Positions 57,713-64,000 of a DNA stretch of 64,000 nt are shown piece after piece. The DNA lies in contig NZ_JAFQ01000004.1 of the NCBI RefSeq assembly GCF_000526215.1, positions 1,860,001 to 1,924,000 of the forward strand. The letters are read 5' to 3'. This DNA is from Nocardia sp. BMG51109. Its GTDB lineage: Bacteria > Actinomycetota > Actinomycetes > Mycobacteriales > Mycobacteriaceae. The notes beneath the pieces were generated by a model that had not been told where the DNA came from, searched no databases, and saw only the letters and a list, made by a program, of their open reading frames with translations. The stretch's first letter is position 1. Every line of letters starts with the position of its first letter. The position numbers and the translations under genes are program-made.

Positions 57713-58540
57713 TTGGTCGGCCGTCTGCATTTTCACGTTCTCGGCGCGCTGGAGGTTACGGGCCCGCGCACGGTGCCGATCACCAGCCATCGGGACAGGA
57801 TCGTCCTGGCCATGCTGCTGTTGCGGCCCAATCGGATCGTCTCCGTCGACCGCCTGGTCGACGGGGTCTGGAGCGATTCGCCGCCGTCCACGGCACGGCG
57901 CCAGATTCAGTCGTGCGTCGTGCGGTTGCGCAGAATCCTGCGCCCCGTCTCCGACCACGAGATCATCGTCACCGCCTATCCCGGATATCTGCTCCGGCCC
58001 GGTGTGCACACCTCGGATCATTGGGAATTCGTCTCGCGCATAGGAGATCTCACCGCCGCCGCCGAGTCCGGGCCGGTGGATTGGTCCGCCCTCGCCGACG
58101 ATATTCGCGGCGCATTGTCGTTGTGGCGCGGCCCGGCGCTGGAGGGAATAAATTCACCGGCCGTCGAAGCGGAGGCCGCCCGGCTGGAGGAAATGCGCCT
58201 GGCCGCCGTGGAGTGGCTGATGGATGTCGAGCTGACGGCCGGGCGCGACCACGAACTCATCGGCGAACTCATCCCGCTCATCGGCAGTCATCAATTCCGG
58301 GAGAGATTCTGCGAACAGTTGATGGTCGCCCAATATCGTGCCGGCCGACGCGTCGACGCGCTCGCGACATACCGGGAAGCCCGCACGCTGTTACTGGCGG
58401 AAATCGGCTCCGAACCCGGAGCGAATCTGCGCCGACTGCACGATGCCGTGCTGTGTGACGATCCGGCGCGGGTGCGCCTGGAGGCCACGTCACCGGGCCG
58501 GCGCAGCCGCTATCCGCGCGAATCGAGCTATGCCTGGTAG
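57713..58540 (+). CDS. SARP family activator (second of two)
   Basis: This 275-residue protein has a winged helix (LHFHVLGALEVTGPRTVPIT, then DRIVLAMLLLRPNRIVSVDR and RLVDGVWSDSPP) and an activator domain (LMVAQYRAGRRVDALATYRE). TTG at 57713 is supported by GGAGG four bases upstream; the open frame extends further up but looks non-coding. Codon 227 is TTA (58391-58393), a very rare codon in such genomes. In Streptomyces, TTA codons put SARPs under bldA control; relevance here is unproven. It is divergent from the LAL gene. Confidence 0.85.
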   Translation: MVGRLHFHVLGALEVTGPRTVPITSHRDRIVLAMLLLRPNRIVSVDRLVDGVWSDSPPSTARRQIQSCVVRLRRILRPVSDHEIIVTAYPGYLLRPGVHTSDHWEFVSRIGDLTAAAESGPVDWSALADDIRGALSLWRGPALEGINSPAVEAEAARLEEMRLAAVEWLMDVELTAGRDHELIGELIPLIGSHQFRERFCEQLMVAQYRAGRRVDALATYREARTLLLAEIGSEPGANLRRLHDAVLCDDPARVRLEATSPGRRSRYPRESSYAW

Positions 58541-58628
58541 GGCGTCCGCCTGGTAAGGCGCCCGACCGGCACCCGACCGGTAAGGCGTCCGACCGGCACC
58601 CGCCTGGAAAGGCGCCCGACCGGCACTG
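58533..58628. repeat. Imperfect tandem repeats of 26-28 bp
   Basis: Units start at 58533 (partial), 58549, 58577 and 58603 and share CCTGGTAAGGCGCCCGACC or close variants followed by GGCACC. The first unit overlaps the stop codon of the second SARP gene and the last ends about 30 bases before ssuC. The DNA is more than 65 percent GC. The array may be a decayed regulatory element or a structured leader of the ssu operon. Confidence 0.6.
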
Positions 58629-58659
58629 TCAGGTGTAAGAACCAGGCAGATTTCAACCG

Positions 58660-59562
58660 GTGACATCCGCCTCCACCTCGGGCACTGTGGCACCTCGGGC
58701 TGCCGACCGCTCGGCACCGCCGACACAGTCCGCCACCACTGCACGAGGTTTCACGTTGTCTTCACTTGCCCTGCGGTCGACACCCGTCCGGCTGCCCCGA
58801 CTGCCGTCCGGGCGCTGGGTGCGGCTGGTCGTTCCGGTGCTGATCGTCGTGCTCTGGCAGGTCGCCAGTGCCACCGGCGTGCTGCCGGAACGGCTGCTGG
58901 CCGCGCCGACGACGGTGGTGGACACGGCGATCGAGTTGTTCCGGGACGGTACGCTGCCGCACGCCATCGCGGTGTCGCTGCAACGCGCGGCGATCGGCTT
59001 CGGGGTGGGCGCGGCGATCGGCATCGTCCTGGCGGTGCTCGCCGGGCTCAGCCTGTTCGGGGAGTACGTCGTCGATCCGCCCATGCAGATGCTGCGGACG
59101 CTGCCGTTCTACGGGCTCATCCCGCTGCTCATCCTGTGGTTCGGCATCGGCGAACTGCCGAAGATCGTGCTGGTGGCCTTCGGCGTCGCGATTCCGCTGT
59201 ACCTCAACACCTTTGCCGGAATCCGCGGGGTGGACGGCAAGCTCGCGGAGGTGGCCCGGGTGCAGCAGCTGTCGCGGCTCGCGACCATCGGGCACATCGT
59301 GCTGCCCGGCGCGCTGCCGCAGGCCCTGGTCGGGCTGCGGCAGTCGCTCGGGGTGGCCTGGCTCGCACTGATCGTCGCCGAACAGGTGAATGCCGATGCC
59401 GGACTGGGCTTCCTGATCAACGATGCCCGCGAATTCCTGCGCACGGATGTGATCGTCGTCGGGCTGCTGGTCTACAGCCTGCTCGGCCTGATCACCGATG
59501 CCGTTGTCCGGCTGATCGAAAGGAAGGCGCTGGTATGGCGACGCGGGTTCTTGGCGAGCTGA
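58660..59562 (+). CDS. ssuC: Alkanesulfonate ABC transporter permease
   Basis: This 300-residue BPD_transp_1 permease has about six hydrophobic segments. The EAA-like loop (ARVQQLSRLATIGHIVLPGA, then LPQALVGLRQSLG) contacts SsuB. GTG at 58660 lacks a strong ribosome-binding site; an in-frame TTG at 58756 has GAGG about nine bases upstream and may be the true start, giving 268 residues. It overlaps ssuB by 28 bases. It works with SsuB, SsuA and SsuD to bring in and cleave aliphatic sulfonates under sulfate limitation. Confidence 0.88.
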   Translation: MTSASTSGTVAPRAADRSAPPTQSATTARGFTLSSLALRSTPVRLPRLPSGRWVRLVVPVLIVVLWQVASATGVLPERLLAAPTTVVDTAIELFRDGTLPHAIAVSLQRAAIGFGVGAAIGIVLAVLAGLSLFGEYVVDPPMQMLRTLPFYGLIPLLILWFGIGELPKIVLVAFGVAIPLYLNTFAGIRGVDGKLAEVARVQQLSRLATIGHIVLPGALPQALVGLRQSLGVAWLALIVAEQVNADAGLGFLINDAREFLRTDVIVVGLLVYSLLGLITDAVVRLIERKALVWRRGFLAS

Positions 59563-60377
59563 GCACCGACACCACCGAGACAGACACCACCGACACCGGC
59601 ACCACCGAGACCGAAGCCGTCGACGAACGGGAACGGTCCGCCGACCGCGATCCGGTGGCCCGAATTCGCAAGCTGACCAAGGCTTTCGGCCCCCGCACGG
59701 TGCTCGACGGCATCGATCTGGACATCGGCCGCGGCGAATTCGTCGCCCTGCTCGGTCGCAGCGGCTCCGGCAAGTCGACGCTGCTGCGCGCGCTGGCCGG
59801 ACTGGATCGCGACCACGGCGGCGAGCTCACCGTGTCCGGCGATGTCGCCGTCGCCTTCCAGGAGCCGCGGCTGGTGCCGTGGAAACGCGTGCACGCCAAC
59901 ATCACCCTGGGCCTGCGGCACAGCGACCCCGGAACCGCCGCGCGCGACGCGCTGGCCGAGGTCGGGCTCACCGAGCGCGCGGACGCCTGGCCGCTCACCC
60001 TGTCCGGCGGTGAGTCGCAGCGCGCCTCGCTGGCCCGCGCGCTGGTGCGCGATCCGGATCTGCTGCTGCTCGACGAGCCGTTCAGCGCCCTGGATGCGCT
60101 GACCCGCATCACCATTCACGGGCTGGTGCTGCAACTGTGGGCGCGGCATCGGCCGGGCGTGCTGCTGGTCACCCACGATGTGGACGAGGCGCTGCTGCTC
60201 GCCGACCGCGCGCTGGTCCTCGCCGACGGCCGGATCGCCGACGACATCACCATCGACCTCCCCCGGCCGCGCCGCCGCGAGGACTCCCGATTCGCCGCGC
60301 TGCGCCGGGACCTGCTCACCGAACTCGGTGTCGGCTCGCTCGACGGCGGCACAGCAGAGACCGAAGGAACCGCATGA
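59535..60377 (+). CDS. ssuB: Alkanesulfonate ABC transporter ATP-binding protein
   Basis: This 280-residue ATPase has a Thr/Asp/Glu-rich N-terminal extension of about 35 residues, Walker A GRSGSGKST, the Q-loop AFQEPRLVPWK, signature LSGGESQRASLARAL, Walker B LLLLDEPFSALD and the H-loop THDVDEA. The ATG at 59535 has AGGAAGG seven bases upstream. Its stop overlaps the ssuA start (ATGA). Confidence 0.9.
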   Translation: MATRVLGELSTDTTETDTTDTGTTETEAVDERERSADRDPVARIRKLTKAFGPRTVLDGIDLDIGRGEFVALLGRSGSGKSTLLRALAGLDRDHGGELTVSGDVAVAFQEPRLVPWKRVHANITLGLRHSDPGTAARDALAEVGLTERADAWPLTLSGGESQRASLARALVRDPDLLLLDEPFSALDALTRITIHGLVLQLWARHRPGVLLVTHDVDEALLLADRALVLADGRIADDITIDLPRPRRREDSRFAALRRDLLTELGVGSLDGGTAETEGTA

Positions 60378-61375
60378 TCAACCGCCGCCTGTTCGCCGCC
60401 CTCGCCCTCACGGCGCTGGTCGCCACCGCCTGTGGCACCGACGACGCCGAGGACACGGCGGTCCGGCCCGACGGCACCGTGGACCTGTCGCAGGTGACGC
60501 TGCGCCTCGGCGACCAGAAGGGCACCGGGCTGCAGGCCCTGCTGGAATCCGCCGGCGAGCTGCGGGACGTGCCGTACAAGATCGAATGGTCGCAGTACAC
60601 CGCGGGTCCGCCGATGCTGGAGGCGATCAACTCCGGCTCGGTCGACTTCGGCGGCGTCGGCAATTCGCCGCCGGTGTTCGCCGCCGCGGCCAAGTCCGAG
60701 ATCAAGATCGTCGGTGGATATCGGGCGGGCACCGCCGGGCAGGCGATCCTGGTGCCGAAGGACTCCCCACTGCGTGCCCCGACCGACCTGAAGGGCAAGC
60801 GGATCGCGGTCACCAAGGGCAGCTCCGCGCACCACCACCTGCTGACGGTGCTGAGCAAGAACGGACTGTCGTTCGACGACATCGAGGCCCAGTACCTGCA
60901 ACCCGCCGACGCGCTCGCGGCGCTGAGCACCGGCCGCGTCGACGCGTGGGCGATCTGGGATCCCTACACCGCCCAGGGCGAGGCGCAGACCGGGGCCCGA
61001 ATCCTGGTGGACGGCAACGGGTATATCAACGGCGACGCGTTCTTCGTCGCGGGATCCGAGGCGCTGGAAAGCAAGTCGCGGACGGCGGCGATCCGGGATC
61101 TGCTCGGCCGCGCCCAGCGCGCGCACGCCTGGGCCGATCAGCACCCGGAGCAGTGGGCACAGACCTGGGGACAGCTGACCGGACTGCCCACCGACGTGAC
61201 GCTCGTGGCCGCGAAACGCGATCCCTACCAGGACCATCCGCTCGACCCCGCGACCATCGACGCCGAACAGCAGGTCGCCGACGCCTTCGCCGACGCGGGA
61301 CTGATTCCGAAGAAGGTGAACATCCCGGACTTCGTCGATACCCGCTTCAACGACCTCTTCCCCACGGCCTCCTGA
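60374..61375 (+). CDS. ssuA: Aliphatic sulfonate-binding lipoprotein
   Basis: This 333-residue binding protein has a lipoprotein signal (LALTALVATAC, Cys20) and SsuA/TauA-class motifs: LRLGDQKGTGLQALLESAG, GPPMLEAINSGSVDFGGVGN, DLKGKRIAVTKGSSAHH and RVDAWAIWDPYTA. Translation is coupled to ssuB by a 4-base overlap. Confidence 0.9.
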   Translation: MINRRLFAALALTALVATACGTDDAEDTAVRPDGTVDLSQVTLRLGDQKGTGLQALLESAGELRDVPYKIEWSQYTAGPPMLEAINSGSVDFGGVGNSPPVFAAAAKSEIKIVGGYRAGTAGQAILVPKDSPLRAPTDLKGKRIAVTKGSSAHHHLLTVLSKNGLSFDDIEAQYLQPADALAALSTGRVDAWAIWDPYTAQGEAQTGARILVDGNGYINGDAFFVAGSEALESKSRTAAIRDLLGRAQRAHAWADQHPEQWAQTWGQLTGLPTDVTLVAAKRDPYQDHPLDPATIDAEQQVADAFADAGLIPKKVNIPDFVDTRFNDLFPTAS

Positions 61376-61389
61376 AGGGAGCACCCCGA

Positions 61390-62541
61390 ATGTCCCTGTC
61401 CTTCCATTGGTTTCTGCCCACCTACGGCGACTCGCGCAACCTCGTCGCCGGCGGTCACGGCACCTCGATGTCGGGCGACCGCCCGGCCTCGCTGCGCTAC
61501 CTGAACCAGATCGCGGGCGCCGCGGAGGAGAACGGCTTCGAGGGCGTGCTCACCCCGACCGGACTGTGGTGCGAGGACGCCTGGTTGAGCACGGCCATGC
61601 TGGTCGAAACCACCGAGACGCTGAAGTTCCTGGTGGCGTTCCGGCCCGGCCTGGTCAGCCCGACGCTGGCCGCGCAGATGGCGGGCACCTTCCAGCGGCA
61701 TTCGCGCGGCCGGCTGCTGCTGAACGTGGTCACCGGCGGTGAACCGCACGAGCAGCGCGCCTTCGGCGATTTCCTGGACAAGGAGGAGCGCTACGAGCGC
61801 ACCGGGGAATTCCTGCACGTGGTGCGCTCGCTGTGGGATTCGCGCGAGCCGATCTCTTTCGAGGGCAAGCACATTCACGTGCAGGACGCGCTGCTCGACA
61901 ACCAGCCCGACCCGGTCCCGCCGATCTTCTTCGGCGGCTCCTCACAGGCGGCCGGGCCGGTGGCGGCCAAGTACGCCGACACCTACCTCACCTGGGGCGA
62001 ACCGCTTTTCGCGGTGAGCAAGAAGCTGGAGTGGATTCGCCGGTTGGCGGTCGACCAGGGCCGCCGGCTGCGCTACGGCCTGCGCATCCACGTCATCTCC
62101 CGGGACACCTCCGAACGGGCCTGGGCCGAGGCGGACCGACTGCTGGAGTCGATCGACCCCGCGGATATCGAACGCGTGCAAGCGAATCTGGCGCAGAGCG
62201 AGTCCGAGGGCCAGCGCCGGATGCTGGAGCTGCACGGCGGCTCCAGCGAGCGCCTGGAGATCGCCCCCAACCTGTGGGCGGGCGTCGGCCTGGTCCGCGG
62301 CGGCGCCGGCACCGCCCTGGTGGGCTCGCACGAGGAGGTCGCCGAGCGCCTGATCGAGTACTCCCGCCTGGGCATCGACCAGTTCATCCTCTCCGGCTAC
62401 CCCCACGTCGAGGAGGCATACTGGTTCGGCGAGGGCGTCCTCCCCATCCTCCAGCGCCGCGGCCTCTGGAACCCCCCGTCCCACCGCGAAACCCGCACCG
62501 TAGCAACCCCTTTCGCCACCGCCCAGGCCAGCAGCAGCTAG
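61390..62541 (+). CDS. ssuD: FMNH2-dependent alkanesulfonate monooxygenase
   Basis: This 383-residue enzyme matches E. coli SsuD along its length: FHWFLPTYGD, LTPTGLWCEDAWL with the conserved Cys61 (Cys54 in E. coli), LLNVVTGGEPHE, PPIFFGGSSQAA, YLTWGEP and the flexible-loop region NLWAGVGLVRGGAGTALVG. It splits C2 and longer alkanesulfonates into aldehyde and sulfite. It needs a flavin reductase; none is encoded in the operon, but one lies at 39940. GGGAG lies eight bases before the ATG at 61390. Confidence 0.95.
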   Translation: MSLSFHWFLPTYGDSRNLVAGGHGTSMSGDRPASLRYLNQIAGAAEENGFEGVLTPTGLWCEDAWLSTAMLVETTETLKFLVAFRPGLVSPTLAAQMAGTFQRHSRGRLLLNVVTGGEPHEQRAFGDFLDKEERYERTGEFLHVVRSLWDSREPISFEGKHIHVQDALLDNQPDPVPPIFFGGSSQAAGPVAAKYADTYLTWGEPLFAVSKKLEWIRRLAVDQGRRLRYGLRIHVISRDTSERAWAEADRLLESIDPADIERVQANLAQSESEGQRRMLELHGGSSERLEIAPNLWAGVGLVRGGAGTALVGSHEEVAERLIEYSRLGIDQFILSGYPHVEEAYWFGEGVLPILQRRGLWNPPSHRETRTVATPFATAQASSS

Positions 62542-62929
62542 CCGTGCCGCGGCGGCCCGCAACCCCGCGCCCGCCCGGCACGCACCTGCGGCCGGGGTCC
62601 ACCTCCAACCACAGTGGACTCCGGCCGGAAGCGCGCCGGGACGACAAGGCTACGGGTGCAACGAGTGTTCTTGCCCCGGCCAGGTTTTCAGCGCGCCGGT
62701 AGGAGTACCGCGCAACCCGGGTCGGTCGGTTCCGCGGCCGCCTCGAACCAGGCAACCCGAAGACGCGCGAACCCGGTCTCCACCAACACAATCGATCACG
62801 ACCTGAACAGGCGCCCGAGCAGCGCAGACCCCATCCACAGAGCACGTCCCATCCGCCGGAATCTGCTACTCTCACCGGGCTGTCCGTGCGACGGCCCTAT
62901 TTCGATAACCACTGTGGGGGGTCAAAACG
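62542..62929. other. Intergenic region between ssuD and the type VII secretion genes
   Basis: It contains the ssu terminator at 62590-62626 and, near its right end, the promoter region of the 62930 gene, with a GTGGGGGG ribosome-binding stretch. No other gene is supported. Confidence 0.4.
62590..62626 (+). terminator. Terminator of the ssu operon
   Basis: GGCCGGGGTCCAC (62590-62602) pairs with GTGGACTCCGGCC (62614-62626) over 13 bp with one G-U pair and an 11-base loop, 48 bases after the ssuD stop. Confidence 0.65.
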
Positions 62930-63271
62930 ATGGGGAGTTTCCTCCAAGCCGATCTCGACGTGTTGAGAGGCGCAGCGGATTCCATGGTTCGCGCCGGTGA
63001 GCTGCTCGACGACGTCCGCGCGAAGATGTCGCAAGAGGCCGCGCTGCGTATCGGCACGGACGAACTGGTCTCCGCCGCCGACGAATTCCAGCAGAAGTGG
63101 CGCTACGGCGCCGAGCAGATCGGCAAGGGCGTCGAGGCCACTGCGGAGGGCCTGCGGCGCACCCACGACGCCTATGCCTCCACCGAACAGGCGTTCACCG
63201 ATGCGCTGAACAAGGTGGGGCAATCGATCGCTCAGCCCGGTGCCGCGGCTCCCGGCGCGACTATCGCCTAG
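62930..63271 (+). CDS. EspC-like / WXG100-like type VII secretion protein
   Basis: This 113-residue helical hairpin protein resembles the EspC/ESX-1 secretion-associated family: LQADLDVLRGAADSMVRAGE, then AADEFQQKWRYGAEQIGKG and an alanine-rich unstructured tail. Such proteins are made next to larger type VII substrates and are probably co-secreted or act as partners. The ATG at 62930 follows a G-rich ribosome-binding sequence. The next gene starts seven bases after its stop. Confidence 0.8.
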   Translation: MGSFLQADLDVLRGAADSMVRAGELLDDVRAKMSQEAALRIGTDELVSAADEFQQKWRYGAEQIGKGVEATAEGLRRTHDAYASTEQAFTDALNKVGQSIAQPGAAAPGATIA

Positions 63272-63278
63272 GTCGGAC

Positions 63279-64000
63279 ATGGCAGACGACAATCCCTACC
63301 CGAACCTCGGGTTCAACCCCGCCGCCGGCGTCCCGGCCGACCTGGACACCATGTCGACCGCGGTGAAGAGCGCGAGCGACACCGTCACCGAGTGCAACCG
63401 GATGCTGAGCCGGTTGCAGAACTCCACCGATGCCGTGTGGCAGGGCGAGGCCGCCGACGCGTTCCGCAAGAATTTCGACCAGACCCTCGGAGCCGACCTG
63501 CGCCGGGCGCAGGACTCGCTCGGCAGGGCCGTCGGTGTGCTGCAAGGGTGGCACGGGGTCCTCATCGCCCACCGTGACGTCGCAAGCCGGCTCGACACCG
63601 AGATGGCCGCCGCCGCGCAGGCTCGGGCCACCGCGCAGACCGCCTACGACAATGCCAAGGCCAACCCCGATCTGGGCCTGGCCGGTAAGCAGGTGCCGAC
63701 CGAGCAACTCGCCGCGGTGCAATCGCGGTTGAACGCGGCCACCACCGCGGTCGACACCGCCAACACCGCGCTCACCGAGGCGAACGCTCAGGTCGCGTCG
63801 ATCCTCGCGCAGGCCGGCACCTTGAAGAACGAGCACGAGGGCGCGGCCGAGAAGGCCGCGCAGGAGCTTCGGGATGCGGCCGGGGATTTCGCGCCCGACG
63901 AGCCCGGACTGTGGGATCGCCTGAAAAAGGGCTTCGGCGATGCGCTGAAAGCCGTCGGTGACTGGCTGTCCGAGCACAAGGACACCATCCGAAACGTCCT
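63279..64000 (+). CDS. Type VII secretion substrate N-terminus, cut by the window end
   Basis: ATG at 63279 opens a frame that runs off the window (240 codons seen). The first about 110 residues are a WXG-like four-helix domain (VWQGEAADAFRKNF), followed by an Ala/Thr-rich coiled-coil stretch (SRLNAATTAVDTANTALTEA) and a helix WDRLKKGFGDALKAVGDWLS. This is the N-terminal layout of large type VII polymorphic toxins or secreted proteins. The C-terminal domain, which would decide function, is outside the window. Confidence 0.78.
   Translation, partial: MADDNPYPNLGFNPAAGVPADLDTMSTAVKSASDTVTECNRMLSRLQNSTDAVWQGEAADAFRKNFDQTLGADLRRAQDSLGRAVGVLQGWHGVLIAHRDVASRLDTEMAAAAQARATAQTAYDNAKANPDLGLAGKQVPTEQLAAVQSRLNAATTAVDTANTALTEANAQVASILAQAGTLKNEHEGAAEKAAQELRDAAGDFAPDEPGLWDRLKKGFGDALKAVGDWLSEHKDTIRNV

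Noticed and set aside
58533..58628. CRISPR-like array
   Set aside because: Units are contiguous variants with no unique spacers of constant length and no cas genes are near; it is a plain tandem repeat.

Overview
The window is GC-rich (about 70 percent) actinobacterial chromosome and most resembles Nocardia or a close mycolic-acid-containing relative. The evidence is the mycobacterial-style fadA-fadB pair, an MmpL-type RND exporter, a GabD2-like dehydrogenase, an FAAL enzyme paired with a Pks13-like condensing enzyme, and an EspC-like/WXG-like type VII secretion pair at the right edge. I saw no rRNA, tRNA, CRISPR array or insertion sequence.

Layout. 0-7.5 kb: fadB and fadA, then dnaX with an unusually long disordered linker. 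8-20.5 kb: an unknown protein, an ammonium transporter with a GlnR-like box, an MmpL exporter with its TetR gene and a large palindromic operator, two tandem zinc metallopeptidases, a DUF2207 protein, a class A beta-lactamase homologue that has lost most catalytic residues, a TetR and a ROK regulator. 20.9-28.2 kb: a GntR-headed operon with a 2[4Fe-4S] ferredoxin, a sulfonate/nitrate-type ABC transporter whose binding protein carries a NosL-like tail, and an AprA-like flavoprotein fused to HEAT repeats. 28.3-40.7 kb: an accessory region of small enzymes and regulators. It includes a GC-poor island (about 33.24-34.83 kb) with a chimeric SseB/toxin-like gene, a probable HEAT-repeat immunity gene and a DUF4291 gene.

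41.4-58.5 kb is the most interesting part. A four-gene operon encodes an ACP-KS-AT-ACP condensing enzyme with no reductive or thioesterase domain, an AfsA-like (gamma-butyrolactone synthase family) protein, an FAD-dependent oxidoreductase and a fatty acyl-AMP ligase with its own carrier domain. Around it lie a FadD-like ligase, an aldehyde dehydrogenase, an SDR, two SARP activators and an LAL regulator. The parts fit a route in which FAAL loads a fatty acid on the N-terminal ACP, KS-AT adds one malonate to give a beta-ketoacyl-ACP, and the AfsA-like enzyme takes over that thioester, which is the substrate class of AfsA. Arrays of TTACCGG-like elements with exact 11-bp periodicity, the hallmark of SARP sites, lie in the two divergent promoter regions of this locus.

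58.6-62.5 kb is a classic alkanesulfonate operon (ssuCBAD) ending in a strong hairpin. The window then ends inside a type VII secretion substrate gene.
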